Shown here in pieces: positions 11,848-24,800 of a stretch of 64,000 nt of DNA. Under the pieces are notes generated by a model, which saw only the letters and a program-made list of their open reading frames with translations, was not told the origin of the DNA and ran no database searches. Made by a program: the position numbers and the translations under genes. This DNA comes from Steinernema hermaphroditum. Taxonomy: Eukaryota > Nematoda > Chromadorea > Rhabditida > Steinernematidae. Where the stretch lies: positions 14,632,001-14,696,000 of the forward strand of contig CM059625.1 in NCBI GenBank assembly GCA_030435675.1, in the 5' to 3' direction. Each line of letters begins with the position of its first letter. Positions within the stretch are counted from its first letter, which is position 1.

Positions 11848-13333
11848 CCTCGATGCCCTTCGTCCGAAGCGTCAGCTCTTCAGACAGGGAATCTGTCTAT
11901 ATGTCTCGATGCCCTACCTCCGGTGCGTCGAGTCCCCAACCTCGATGTCCTTCCTCCGAAGCGTCGAGTCCCCAACCTCGATGCCCTACCTTCGAAGCGT
12001 CGAGTCCCCAACCTCGACATGCTTCGTCCGAAGCGTCAGCTCTTCAGACAGGGAATCTGTCTCTATGTCTCGATGCCCTTCCTCCTAAGCGTCGAGTCCC
12101 CAACCTCGACACGCTTCCTCCGAAGCGTCAGCTCTTCAGACAGGGAATCTGTCTATATGTCTCGATGCCCTACCTCCGATGCGTCGAGTCCCCAACCTCG
12201 ATGCCCTTCCTCCGAAGCGTCAGCTCTTCAGACAGGGAATCTGTCTATATGTCTCGATGCCCTACCTCCGATGCGTCGAGTCCCCAACCTCGATGTTCTA
12301 CCTTCGAAGCGTCGAGTCCCCAACCTCGACACGCTTCCTCCGAAGCGTCAGCTATTCAGACAGGGAATCTGTCTATATGTCTCGATGCCCTTCCTCTGAG
12401 GCGTCGAGTCCTCAACCTCGACACGCTTCGTCCGAACCGTCAGCTATTCAGACAGGGAATCTGTCTATATGTCTCGATGCCCTTCCTCCGAAGCGTCGAG
12501 TCGCCAACCTCGACACGCTCTATCCGAAGCGTCAGCTCTTCAGACAGGGAATCTGTCTGTATGTCTCGATGCCCTACCTCCGATGCCTCGAGTCCCCAAC
12601 CTCGATGCCCTTCCTTCGAAGCGTCGAGTCCCCAACCTCGATGCCCTTCCTTCAGACAGGGAATCTGTCTATATGTCTCGATGCCCTTCCTCCGAAGAGT
12701 CGAGTCCCCAACCTCGATGCCCTTCCTTCAGACAGGGAATCTGTCTATATGTCTCGATGCCCTTCCTCCGAAGAGTCGAGCCCCCAAACTCGACACGCTT
12801 CGTCCGAAGCGTCAGCTATTCAGACAGGGAATCTGTCTATATGTCTCGATGCCCTTCCTCCGAAGCGTCGAGTCGCCAACCTCGACACGCTCTATCCGAA
12901 GCGTCAGCTCTTCAGACAGGGAATCTGTCTGTATGTCTCGATGCCCTACCTCCGATGCCTCGAGTCCCCAACCTCGATGCCCTTCCTCCGAAGCGTCGAG
13001 TCCCCAACCTCGATGCCCTACCTTCGAAGCGTCGAGTCCCCAACCTCGATGCCCTTCCTTCAGACAGGGAATCTGTCTATATGTCTCGATGCCCTTCCTC
13101 CGAAGAGTCGAGTCCCCAACCTCGATGCCCTTCCTTCAGACAGGGAATCTGTCTATATGTCTCGATGCCCTACCTCCGATGCGTCGAGTCCCCGACCTCG
13201 ATGCCCTTCCTCCGAAGCGTCGAGTCCCCAACCTCGACACGCTTCCTCCGAAGCGTCAGCTCTTCAGACAGGGAATCTGTCTATATGTCTCGATGCCCTT
13301 CCTCCGAAGCGTCGAGTCCCCAACCTCGACAGC
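11848..13333. repeat. second 92-bp/36-bp minisatellite array
   Basis: The same family and orientation as 1-5,545, but more irregular. Runs of two or three 36-bp modules alternate with the 56-bp hairpin module. Shortened units appear in which the 36-bp start is joined directly to the CAGACAGGGAATCTGTCTA hairpin (for example 12,640-12,760 and 13,050-13,160). Unit variants differ by single substitutions. It also lacks + strand stop codons for long distances. Together with 1-5,545 it brackets the GCN1 remnant. Confidence 0.95.
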
Positions 13334-13588
13334 CTAAGCCTCTTCGTGGCTCCTCTCCCCAAGAGATGCCTCGGCGCCGCTGTCTAGGGCGGAATCTGAG
13401 CCTTATCGAGGCTCCTCTCCCCAAGAGACGTCTCGACGCCGCTGTCTACGGCTGAATCTGAGCCTCGTCGTAGCTCCTCTCCCCAAGAGATGCCTCGACG
13501 CCGCTGTCTACGGCGGAATCTGAGCCTCTTCGTGGCTCCTCTCCCCAAGAGACGCCTCGGCGCCGCTATCTGCAGCGGAATCTGAGCC
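13334..13588. repeat. transition repeat, 62-bp period, four units
   Basis: Four units with the landmark GCTCCTCTCCCCAAGAGA followed by CGGAATCTGAGCCT. They keep the 62-bp period of the arrays that follow (GGAATCTGA is shared) but have a different core. The block begins directly where the 92-bp family ends, with no unique DNA between the two. Confidence 0.85.
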
Positions 13589-15025
13589 TCGACGAGGCAC
13601 TGTTGCGCGGAAAACACCGCGGAGGCACTTCTGTTGGTCGAATCTGACCCTTTACGAGGCATGTTTCCGCGGGAAACACCTCGGAGCCACTTCTCTTGGT
13701 GGAATCTGACCCTAGACGAGGCACCTCCGCGCGGGAAACACCTCGGAGGCACTTCTCTTGGTGGAATCTGACCCTCTACGAGGCACTGTTGCGCGGGAAA
13801 CACCTCGGAGGCACTTCTCTTGGTGGCATCTGACCCTCTACGAGGCACTGTTGCGCGGAAAACACCGCGGAGGCACTTCTGTTGGTCGAATCTGACCCTT
13901 TACGAGGCATGTTTCCGCGGGAAACACCTCGGAGGCACTTCTCTTGGTGGAATCTGACCCTCGACGAGGCACCTCTGCGCGGGAAACACCTCGGAGGCAC
14001 TTCTCTTGGTGGAATCTGACCCTCTACGAGGCACTGTTGCGCGGAAAACACCGCGGAGGCACTTCTGTTGGTCGAATCTGACCCTCTACGAGGCACTATT
14101 GTGCGGGAAACACCTCGGAGGCACTGCTCTTGGTGGAATCTGACCCTTTACGAGGCACCTCTACGCGGGAAACGCCTCGGAGGCACTTCTGTTTGTTGGA
14201 TCTGACACTCTTCGAGGCACCTCTACGCGGGGAACACCTCGGAGGCACTTCTGTTTGTTGGATCTGACACTCTTCGAGGCACCTCTACGCGGGGAACACC
14301 TCGGAGGCACTTCTGTTTGTTGGATCTGACCCTCTAAGAGGCATCTCTACGCGGGAAACGCGTCGGAGGCACTTCTGTTGGGGGAATATGACCCTAGACG
14401 ACGCACCTCTGCGCGGGATACGCCTCGGAGGCACTTCTCTTGGTGGAATCTGACCCTCTACGAGGCATTTTTGCGCGGAAAACACCTCGGAGGCACTTCT
14501 GTTGGTCGAATCTGACCCTCGACGAGGCATTTTTCCGCGGGAAATACCTCGGAGGCACTTCTCTTGGTGGAATCTGACCCTCTTCGAGGGACCTCTGCGC
14601 GGGAAACACCTCGGAGGCTCTTCTGTGGCGGAATCTGACCCTAGACGACGCACCTCTGCGCGGAATACGCCTCGCAGGCACTTCTCTTGGTGGAATCTGA
14701 CCCTCTACGAGGCATTTTTGCGCGGAAAACACCTCGGAGGCACTTCTGTTGGTCGAATCTGACCCTCGACGAGGCATTTTTCCGCGGGAAGTACCTCGGA
14801 GGCACTTGTTTTGGTGGAATCTGACCCTCGACGAGGCACCTCTGCGCGGGAAACACGTCGGAGGCACTTCTCTTGGTGGAATCTGACCCTCTACGAGGCA
14901 CTGTTGCGCGGAAAGCACCGCGGAGTCACTTCTGTTGGTGGAATCTGACCCTCTACGAGGTATGTTTCCGCGGGAAACGCCTCGGAGGCACTTCTCTTGG
15001 TGGAATCTGACCCTCTACGAGGCGC
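13589..15025. repeat. 62-bp minisatellite, about 23 copies
   Basis: The unit landmark is CTCGGAGGCACTTCT, then TGGTGGAATCTGACCCT, then ACGAGGCA, with a GCGCGGG or CCGCGGG variant segment. The period is 62 bp, which again is not divisible by 3, so minus-strand frames stay open across several units (peptides rich in PRRGSDS and REVPPRCFP). It ends abruptly at about 15,025 next to Patched exons. Confidence 0.95.
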
Positions 15026-15051
15026 CTAGTTTGTGTTGTTGTTGATTGCAA

Positions 15052-16000
15052 CTACTGTTTTAGCTGAATAAGGCGAAGGCCAGAAGGGGAATGGAAATCT
15101 GGCGGAACTGCGGAAAAAACAAAGATCATTACATTATTATGCAACCTAACAAAATTACAACATGAAAAGTGGAAACACATCACAAAATGTTTGAGACCAA
15201 GCGACCCTTCATATAAAGCTCCGTAGGAGATACAAGGAAACGAGCATCTACCTATGTCCTGCCATAATATTGTTTCGTTCTCGTATGGAAGAGGGTACGG
15301 ATAACCTCTTCTTGTTTCCTTCACATGGTCGTATCTAAATATAAGGATTGAGCATTGGTATGCAGATGTAACCCTCACCTCACAAGAAGGACCCATGAGG
15401 CATAGCAGCACAGGCAGCAGTGCCAGTCCGTTAATCAATCCGATAATGATCAAAGCGAACATCACGACAAACAGGTATTTTACAACGAACTCAAATTCAG
15501 AGAAAGCCAGCATGACGATACCAAGGAGGGCTGACAGAGCACCATGGATAACAGGAACAAACACACGGTCGATAGCAGCCGCAATTCTCTCATTTCTATC
15601 TCCGAGTGACGTTAAGAAGGCAAAAACCACGTGGGCAGTAAACTCGACACCTATAACCCCAAGCTCGAATTCTTTCCGTAATGTAAACGTTACTCACCTA
15701 TTCCGACAGCGGTAATCAGCATCACAGCTGACACAGGGTTCAATTTGATGCCAACGAATCCAAGGAAGCGAGCAAGTTCAACAGTCATAAGGATCAGTAT
15801 CACCATAATACAGGAGGCCGACCACGGGTTAATCAGCAACAGGGAGATAACGCAAAAGACAGCCACCATTATTACGCCGACGGCATTAAACAGGTTGAGA
15901 TTGAGATTCAAATACTGTTCCCAGAACGTAAAGGCGATACCGTGGGGAAAAGTATCAATTCCAAGTGCTTGATATTCATCACAAATACCGCGGATTTCCT
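15052..16000 (-). pseudogene. ptc: Patched homologue, C-terminal half (SSD-type transporter)
   Basis: Patched-family RND proteins move sterols or lipids and act in Hedgehog-type or cuticle pathways. The minus-strand exon from about 15,998 to 15,705 gives the family block FTFWEQYL, hydrophobic helices with LLLINPW, and FGxxGIKLN-like residues ending in AVGIG. A 47-bp intron follows, then the 15,657-15,630 exon continuing VEFTAHVVFAFL, AFSEFEFVVKY and GLINGLALLPVLL, ending in GPSCEV. These match the last membrane helices of Patched. The open frame then runs on to 15,052, perhaps through tail exons near 15,340-15,270 (YDHVKETRRGYPYPLPYEN). The 5' side ends in 71 bp of satellite (16,038-16,109) and the middle of the protein, more than 500 residues, is missing. 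Treated as broken; an unassembled middle is the alternative. Confidence 0.82.
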
Positions 16001-16037
16001 GCAAGTATGCTCGTTAGACTGATAAAGCTAGAGCTAC

Positions 16038-16109
16038 TCGCCTCGGAGGCACTTCTGTTGGTGGAATCTGACTCTCTACGAGGCACCTCTGCGCGGGAAA
16101 CGCCTCGCA
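16038..16109. repeat. single 62-bp satellite unit inside the Patched locus
   Basis: About 1.15 units of the 62-bp family (CGCCTCGGAGGCACTTCTG ... GGGAAACGCCTCG). It lies between the two Patched halves and starts within a few bases of a splice donor in the first half. It is the smallest satellite island in the window. Confidence 0.9.
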
Positions 16110-17715
16110 GGCTTACTGTTGAGCATGTAAGCATGACATCTATCAGGTTGGAGATGGAACTTCTGATCGGTACTATTCAAATATTCCTTGTGCTTGTCGA
16201 AATATTTGCAGTAATCAAACGCATTACGCGCTGTCAACGGACAGTCTGGGTTGTAAGGGTCAATGCAATGCCGGTCGATATAGCCTTGGCCGATTCCGGA
16301 CTGAAACATAAAAACAGTCAGAATATTCAATTTTTTCTTACCGTTTCAAAACAAGAAGCCAAAGTGCCCATGTCATCAGCAATATCTTTAAACAATTTAA
16401 CGTCCTCTTCCGGCTTGAACGTTGACCACGAAACTGGCAAATCGTGTGCTGTATTCAAGAGATATGCAACGAGACCCAACTCCCTAAAAACGGATGTGTA
16501 CTGATCTACTTGTTAATATGTACACACTCAGACTTAAAGGTGGATCAGGCCCAATAGGCTTCGCCCGTTCCCAAAAGCAGTCCAAAGGTGTTATCCATGC
16601 ACAAAGCACGAGTTTCTGTAGCATTGGAGCGTAATCCTGAACATCTGAAGACATTTTTGCTGGATCAATACCGCCGGGTTTGAAGCAAATATCTCGAAGG
16701 GTCCAATTGCTAAAACTCGAAATGGTAGCACACCAACAATATCACAATACACATACAATCCGTCAACGTTGACAGCGAGTCCAGTAATTTCAGAGACAAG
16801 ATCAACATGTCGTAAGAGACCATCGCTAGTCAAAATGTTTTCGTCGCCCCTTTCCACGGTTTGAACAACGACCTGAAGAGAGCGAACAGTGATAAAATTT
16901 AAGAGGGCTTAAATACCTGGTATCCACCTTCCGATGGTTTCTCTTGGGCAAGATTTGCCAACTTTTCATCTGTGTGTTCACGTATCCAATGAAGGTCATC
17001 AGATTATGTCCAATTTGTTTTACCATACTTCGTCTCCATATTGGAGAGATAAGTTAGCTCCGCATCTAAGCGTCCACCCTTTAAACAAATGCGCAGTTCA
17101 AAGAGCATGAATATTTCACGGCGCAACTTACTGACAACCCACAATTTGACAATATCAGTTTCGATCTTCACATACTGCAATACGTAACACGACAATGAAA
17201 ACAACTCCAGGATGGAACTAATCACAAAGCACGGCTTCCTTTGAATGTAACATTCAAGCCAGAAGAGACAGCACTGGAGAAAACTGCGCGAATAGAGCGC
17301 CGCCTTGCTCCCGTATGCTTTTCCCTAAATAGCTTTCTGGATCACCTTTCATGAAGTTAGTACAAACCCGTTGAATCTGTTGAAGCGTCATGTCCGCGTC
17401 GCACCATGTTGGGCGCTGGGCGAACTCTCGCTTCCATTTTTCCCCTGAATCGGAATTCCCTATCAGCAGCTTATCAAGGCACTAAAGGGACGAATAAATT
17501 CGAGATTTTAAAATGAAAGTGCATGCACTCACGTCAACGCCACCGGGACTCTGTAGACGGACAAACTCTTCACCAGCAAAATCGCCATTTCTACTTTCTA
17601 AGTTCAAAAGACGTTGTGTAGATCTACTGTTGTGTGCACCACCAGATACCACACTTCGTTCTGCACCAGGAGGTTCGTTGAGTGTTAGCATCCCAAGGCA
17701 GATCTTTTTGCCCTG
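16110..17715 (-). pseudogene. ptc: Patched homologue, N-terminal half, copy 1
   Basis: Read on the minus strand from 17,715: a disordered cytoplasmic start (LTLNEPPGAERS); an exon ending CDADMTLQQIQR; an exon GKAYGSKAALYSRSFLQCC; the first membrane helix and the Patched hallmark KIETDIVKLWV (about 17,200-17,140); then GGRLDAELTYLSNMETKYG (17,090-17,030), RGDENILTSDGLLRHVD (16,857-16,800), NWTLRDICFKPGGID with ITPLDCFWERAKPIGP (16,710-16,545), and SGIGQGYIDRHCIDPYNP (16,305-16,250). Order and content match the N-terminal region and first extracellular loop of Patched. The gene stops after the first loop, where satellite begins at 16,109. Introns are about 40-60 bp. The next Patched exon (15,998) belongs far downstream in the protein. 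Confidence 0.88.
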
Positions 17716-18206
17716 ACAGTCTGAAATCGGAAAAAACTTAGCACATATTCAGCATACCCATATCAAAATCAAAACAATATCCAATATAGAATAGAGCAAA
17801 TGTGGTTGAAATAATAAATAGCGCGCGAGGAATCGCAAAGCACTCCACGAATACAATCGCCAATCGTGCTTGATAGCTTTGTCGAATACAAGAAAACTAT
17901 AGGCGGATTGAAATAGTGAAAAAATCACCCGGAAGAGCATGGAATCATGCTGCAGAAAATGTGGATTTTCGGCTCAACCCGAGTACAACTCTGGTGCTAG
18001 AAATAAATCTTTCCGAGCGAATTAGAATTTGACGTGACACATATGCAATCACCGAACACAAAACCACCCAACATTGCAAAGATTGGGAGTGCGATGAGCG
18101 AACGCACGAAGTTCGCATGTTCGGTCATCGTTTTCAAGGCGCTGCTTCAGATTTCTCGGTCTCGCCGCGAGATATTAAGGCCAAGTGTGTTCCGGTATAA
18201 ATGCGT
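17716..18206. other. Patched 5' flank, duplicated with the gene
   Basis: AT-rich DNA upstream of the Patched fragment on the minus strand. An open minus frame at 17,940-17,749 (hydrophobic, unrecognised) may be an upstream exon. The whole stretch recurs at 21,367-21,865 with few changes (for example a small insertion near 21,582). Confidence 0.6.
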
Positions 18207-19758
18207 CCTATAGGCACTTCTTTTGGGGGAATCCGACACTCTTCGAAGCACCTCTACACGGGAAACGCCTCAGAGGCACTTCTGTTGGTGGAATCTGACT
18301 CTCTACGAGGCATCTCTACGCGGGAAACGCCTCGGAGGCACTTCTGTTGGTGGAATCTGACTCTCTACGAGGCACCTCTACGCGGGAAACACCTCGGAGG
18401 CACTTCTGTTGGGGGAATCTGACACTCTTCGAGGCACCTCTACACGGGAAACGCCTCGGAGGCACTTCTTTTGGGGGAATCTGACACTCTAAGAGGAACA
18501 TCTGCACGGGAAACGCCTCGTAGGCACTTCTGTTGGGGGAATCTGACACTCTTCGAGGCACCTCTACACGGGAAACGCCTCGGAGGCACTTCTGTTTGTT
18601 GGATCTGACACTCTTCGAGGCACCTCTACACGGGAAACGCCTCGGAGGCACTTCTTTTGGGGGAATCCGACACTCTTCGAGGCACCTCTACACGGGAAAC
18701 GCCTCAGAGGCACTTCTGTTGGGGGAATCTGACACTCTACGAGGCACCTCTGCACGGGAAACGCCTCGTAGGCACTTCTGTTGGTGGAATCTGACTCTCT
18801 ACGAGGCATCTCTACGCGGGAAACACCTCGGAGGCACTTCTGTTGGGGGAATATGACACTCTTCGCGGCACCTCTACACGGAAACGCCTCGGAGGCACTT
18901 CTTTTGGGGGAATCTGACACTCTAAGAGGAACATCTGCACGGGAAACGCCTCGTAGGCACTTCTGTTGGGGGAATCTGACACTCTTCGAGGCACCTCTAC
19001 ACGGGAAACGCCTCGGAGGCACTTCTGTTGGGGGAATCTGACACTCTTCGAGGCACCTCTACACGGGAAACGCCTCGGAGGCACTTCTGTTTGTTGGATC
19101 TGACACTCTTCGAGGCACCTCTACACGGGAAACGCCTCGGAGGCACTTCTTTTGGGGGAATCCGACACTCTTCGAGGCACCTCTACACGGGAAACGCCTC
19201 AGAGGCACTTCTGTTGGGGGAATCTGACACTCTACGAGGCACCTCTGCACGGGAAACGCCTCGTAGGCACTTCTGTTGGTGGAATCTGACTCTCTACGAG
19301 GCACCTCTACACGGGAAACGCCTCAGAGGCACTTCTGTTGGGGGAATCTGACACTCTACGAGGCACCTCTGCACGGGAAACGCCTCGTAGGCACTTCTGT
19401 TGGTGGAATCTGACTCTCTACGAGGCATCTCTACGCGGGAAACACCTCGGAGGCACTTCTGTTGGGGGAATCTGACACTCTTCGAGGCACCTCTACGCGG
19501 GAAACGCCTCGGAGGCACTTCTGTTTGTTGGATCTAACACTCTTCGAGGCACCTCTACGCGGGAAACGCCTCGGAGGCACTTCTGTTTGTTGGATCTGAC
19601 ACTCTTCGAGGCACCTCTACGCGGGAAACGCCTCGGAGGCACTTCTGTTGACGGAATCTGACCCTCTACGAGGCACCTCTGCACGGGAAACGCCTCGTAG
19701 GCACTTCTGTTTGTTGGATCTGACTCTCTACGAGGCACCTCTGCGCGGGAAACGCCTC
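18207..19758. repeat. 62-bp minisatellite, about 25 copies, second subfamily
   Basis: Same 62-bp period, but dominated by the subfamily GGAAACGCCTCGGAGGCAC, TTCTGTTGGGGGAATCTGA, CACTCTTCGAGGCACCTCT with ACACGGG. A multi-unit block recurs inside: sequence near 18,470-18,800 matches 18,900-19,290. It lies exactly between the two copies of the Patched N-terminal fragment. Confidence 0.95.
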
Positions 19759-21366
19759 GCAGGCTTACTGTTGAGCATGTAAGCATGACATCTATCAGGT
19801 TGGAGATGGAACTTCTGATCGGTACTATTCAAATATTCCTTATGCTTGTCGAAATATTTGCAGTAATCAAACGCATTACGCGCTGTCGACGGACAGTCTG
19901 GGTTGTAAAGGTCAATGCAATGCCGGTCGATATAGCCTCGGCCGATTCCGGACTGAAACATAAAAACAGTCAGAATATTCAATTTTTTCTTACCGTTTCA
20001 AAACAAGAAGCCAAAGTGCCCATGTCATCAGCAATATCTTTAAACAATTTAACGTCCTCTTCCGGCTTGAACGTTGACCACGAAACTGGCAAATAGTGTG
20101 CTGTATTCAAGAGATATGCAACGAGACCCAACTCCCTAAAAACGGATGTGTACTGATCTACTTGTTAATATGTACACACTCAGACTTAAAGGTGGATCAG
20201 GCCCAATAGGCTTCGCCCGTTCCCAAAAGCAGTCCAAAGGTGTTATCCATGCACAAAGCACGAGTTTCTGTAGCATTGGAGCGTAATCCTGAACATCTGA
20301 AGACATTTTTGCTGAATCAATACCGCCGGGTTTGAAGCAAATATCTCGAAGGGTCCAATTGCTAAAACTCGAAATGGTAGCACACCAACAATATCACAAT
20401 ACACATACAATCCGTCAACGTTGACAGCGAGTCCAGTAATTTCAGAGACAAGATCAACATGTCGTAAGAGACCATCGCTAGTCAAAATGTTTTCGTCGCC
20501 CCTTTCCACGGTTTGAACAACGACCTGAAGAGAGCGAACAGTGATAAAATTTAAGAGGGCTTAAATACCTGGTATCCACCTTCCGATGGTTTCTCTTGGG
20601 CAAGATTTGATAACTTTTCATCTGTTTGTTCACGTATCCAATAAAGATCATCAGATTCTGTCCAATTTGCTTACCTTACTTCGTCTCCATATTGGAGAGA
20701 CAAGCTAGCTCCGCATCTAAGCGTCCACCCTTTAAACAAATGCGCAGTTCAAAGAGCATGAATATTTCACGGCGCAACTTACTGACAACCCACAATTTGA
20801 CAATATCAGTTTCGATCTTCACATACTGCAATACGTAACACGACAATGAAAACAACTCCAGGATGGAACTAATCACAAAGCACGGCTTCCTTTGAATGTA
20901 ACATTCAAGCCAGAAGAGACAGCACTGGAGAAAACTGCGCGAATAGAGCGCCGCCTTGCTCCCGTATGCTTTTCCCTAAATTGCTTTCTGGATCACCTTT
21001 CATGAAGTTAGTACAAACCCGTTGAATCTGTTGAAGCGTCATGTCCGCGTCGCACCATGTTGGGCGCTGGGCGAACTCTCGCTTCCATTTTTCCCCTGAA
21101 TCGGAATTCCCTATCAGCAGCTTATCAAGGCACTAAAGGGACGAATAAATTCGAGATTTTAAAATGAAAGTGCATGCACTCACGTCAACGCCACCGGGAC
21201 TCTGTAGACGGACAAACTCTTCACCAGCAAAATCGCCATTTCTACTTTCTAAGTTCAAAAGACGTTGTGTAGATCTACTGTTGTGTGCACCACCAGATAC
21301 CACACTTCGTTCTGCACCAGGAGGTTCGTTGAGTGTTAGCATCCCAAGGCAGATCTTTTTGCCCTG
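19759..21366 (-). pseudogene. ptc: Patched homologue, N-terminal half, copy 2
   Basis: A near-identical repeat of 16,110-17,715, displaced by 3,651-3,652 bp. It holds the same exons, including KIETDIVKLWV, RGDENILTSDGLLRHVD, PLDCFWERAKPIGP and GYIDRHCIDLYNP. I noticed only scattered substitutions: for example CIDPYNP versus CIDLYNP, an Asp-to-Tyr change near 20,092, and altered bases near 20,660-20,700 around the exon end. It is likewise cut at the first extracellular loop by 62-bp satellite, at the same base as copy 1. With no downstream exons it cannot encode a full Patched. Confidence 0.87.
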
Positions 21367-21865
21367 ACAGTCTGAAATCGGAAAAAACTTAGCACATATT
21401 CAGCATACCCATATCAAAATCAAAACAATATCCAATATAGAATAGAGCAAATGTGGTTGAAATAATAAATAGCGCGCGAGGAATCGCAAAGCACTCCACG
21501 AATACAATCGCCAATCGTGCTTGATAGCTTTGTCGAATACAAGAAAACTATACGCGGATTGACATAGTGAAAAAATCACCCGTTACCGGAAGAGCATGGA
21601 ATCATGCTGCAGAAAATGTGGATTTTCGGCTCAACCCGAGTACAACTCTGGTGCTAGAAATAAATCTTTCCGAGCGAATTAGAATTTGACGTGACACATA
21701 TGCAATCACCGAACACAAAACCGCCCAACATTGCAAAGATTGGGAGTGCGATGAGCGAACGCACGAAGTTCGCATGTTCGGTCATCGTTTTCAAGGCGCT
21801 GGTTCAGATTTCTCGGTCTCGCCGCGAGATATTAAGGCCAAGTGTGTTCCGGTATAAATGCGTCC
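21367..21865. other. Patched 5' flank, second copy
   Basis: Matches 17,716-18,206 closely. It ends at the same junction sequence (CGTCCTATAGGC) into 62-bp satellite. Confidence 0.75.
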
Positions 21866-24800
21866 TATAGGCCCTTCTTTTGGGGGAATCCGACACTCTT
21901 CGAGGCACCTCTACACGGGAAACGCCTCGTAGGCACTTCTGTTGGTGGAATCTGACTCTCTACGAGGCATCTCTACGCGGGAAACGCCTCGGAGGCACTT
22001 CTGTTGGGGGAGTCTGACACTCTTCGAGGCACCTCTACACGGGAAACGCCTGGGAGGCACTTCTTTTGGGGGAATCTGACACTCTACGAGGCACCTCTGC
22101 ACGGGAAACGCCTCGTAGGCACTTCTGTTGGTGGAATCTGACTCTCTACGAGGCATCTCTACGCGGGAAACGCCTCGGAGGCACTTCTGTTGGGGGAGTC
22201 TGACACTCTTCGAGGCACCTCTACACGGGAAACGCCTGGGAGGCACTTCTTTTGGGGGAATCTGACACTCTAAGAGGAACATCTGCACGGGAAACGCCTC
22301 GTAGGCACTTCTGTTTGTTGGATCTGACTCTCTACGAGGCATCTCTACGCGGGAAACGCCTCGGAGGCACTTCTGTTTGTTGGATCTGACACTCTTCGAG
22401 GCACCTCTACACGGGAAACGCCTCGGAGGCACTTCTTTTGGGGGAATCTGACACTCTAAGAGGAACATCTGCACGGGAAACGCCTCGTAGGCACTTCTGT
22501 TGGGGGAATCTGACACTCTTCGAGGCACCTCTACACGGGAAACGCCTGGGAGGCACTTCTGTTTGTTGGATCTGACTCTCTACGAGGCATCTCTACGCGG
22601 GAAACGCCTCGGAGGCACTTCTGTTTGTTGGATCTGACCCTCTACGAGGCATCTCTACGCGGGAAACGCCTCGTAGGCACTTCTGTTGGTGGAATCTGAC
22701 TCTCTACGAGGCATCTCTACGCGGGAAACGCCTCGGAGGCACTTCTGTTTGTTGGATCTGACACTCTTCGAGGCACCTCTACACGTGAAACGCCTCGGAG
22801 GCACTTCTTTTGGGGGAATCTGACACTCTAAGAGGAACATCTGCACGGGAAACGCCTCGTAGGCACTTCTGTTTGTTGGATCTGACCCTCTACGAGGCAT
22901 CTCTACGCGGGAAACGCCTCGTAGGCACTTCTGTTGGTGGAATCTGACTCTCTACGAGGCATCTCTACGCGGGAAACGCCTCGGAGGCACTTCTGTTGGG
23001 GGAATCTGACACTCTTCGAGGCACCTCTACACGGGAAACGCCTCGGAGGCACTTCTGTTTGTTGGATCTGACACTCTTCGAGGCACCTCTACACGGGAAA
23101 CGCCTCGGAGGCACTTCTTTTGGGGGAATCCGACACTCTTCGAGGCACCTCTACACGGGAAACGCCTCAGAGGCACTTCTGTTGGGGGAATCTGACTCTC
23201 TACGAGGCATCTCTACGCGGGAAACGCCTCGTAGGCACTTCTGTTGGTGGAATCTGACTCTCTACGAGGCATCTCTACGCGGGAAACGCCTCGGAGGCAC
23301 TTCTGTTGGTGGAATCTGACTCTCTACGAGGCATCTCTACGCGGGAAACGCCTCGGAGGCACTTCTGTTGGGGGAATCTGACACTCTACGAGGCATCTCT
23401 ACGCGGGAAACGCCTCGGAGGCACTTCTGTTGGTGGAATCTGACTCTCTACGAGGCATCTCTACGCGGGAAACGCCTTGGAGGCACTTCTGTTGGGGGAA
23501 TCTGACTCTCTACGAGGCATCTCTACGCGGGAAACGCCTCGAAGGCACTTCTGTTGGTGGAATCTGACACTCTACGAGGCATCTCTACGCGGGAAACGCC
23601 TCGTAGGCACTTCTGTTGGTGGAATCTGACTCTCTACGAGGCATCTCTACGCGGGAAACACCTCGGAGGCACTTCTCTTGGTGGAATCTGACCCTCTACG
23701 AGGCACATCTGCGCGGGATACGCCTCGGAGGCACTTCTCTTGGTGGAATCTGACCCTGTACGAGGCATCTTTCCGCGGGAAACACCTCGGAGGCACTTCT
23801 CTTGGTGGAATCTGACCCTTTACGAGGCATGTTTCCGCGGGAAACACCTCGGAGGCACTTCTCTTGGTGGAATCTGACCCTCGACGAGGCATCTTTCCGC
23901 GGGAAACACCTCGGAGGCACTTCTCTTGGTGGAATCTGACCCTCTACGAGGCATCTTTCCGCGGGAAACACCTCGGAGGCACTTCTCTTGGTGGAATCTG
24001 ACCCTTTACGAGGAATGTTTCCGCGGGAAACACCTCGGAGGCACTTCTCTTGGTGGAATCTGACCCTCGACGAGGCACCTCTGCGCGGAAAACACCTCGG
24101 AGGCACTTCTCTTGGTGGAATCTGACCCTCTACGAGGCATCTTTCCGCGGGAAACACCTCGGAGGCACTTCTCTTGGTGGAATCTGACCCTCTACGAGGC
24201 ATCTTTCCGCGGGAAACACCTCGGAGGCACTTCTCTTGGTGGAATCTGACCCTCTACGAGGCACCTCTGCGCGGAAAACACCTCGGAGGCACTTCTCTTG
24301 GTGGAATCTGACCCTCTACGAGGCATCTTTCCGCGGGAAACACCTCGGAGGCACTTCTCTTGGTGGAATCTGACCCTCTACGAGGCATCTTTCCGCGGGA
24401 AACACCTCGGAGGCACTTCTCTTGGTGGAATCTGACCCTCTACGAGGCATCTTTCCGCGGGAAACACCTCGGAGGCACTTCTCTTGGTGGAATCTGACCC
24501 TCTACGAGGCATCTTTCCGCGGGAAACACCTCGGAGGCACTTCTCTTGGTGGAATCTGACCCTCGACGAGGCACCTCTGCGCGGAAAACACCTCGGAGGC
24601 ACTTCTCTTGGTGGAATCTGACCCTCTACGAGGCATCTTTCCGCGGGAAACACCTCGGAGGCACTTCTCTTGGTGGAATCTGACCCTCTACGAGGCATCT
24701 TTCCGCGGGAAACACCTCGGAGGCACTTCTCTTGGTGGAATCTGACCCTCTACGAGGCACCTCTGCGCGGAAAACACCTCGGAGGCACTTCTCTTGGTGG

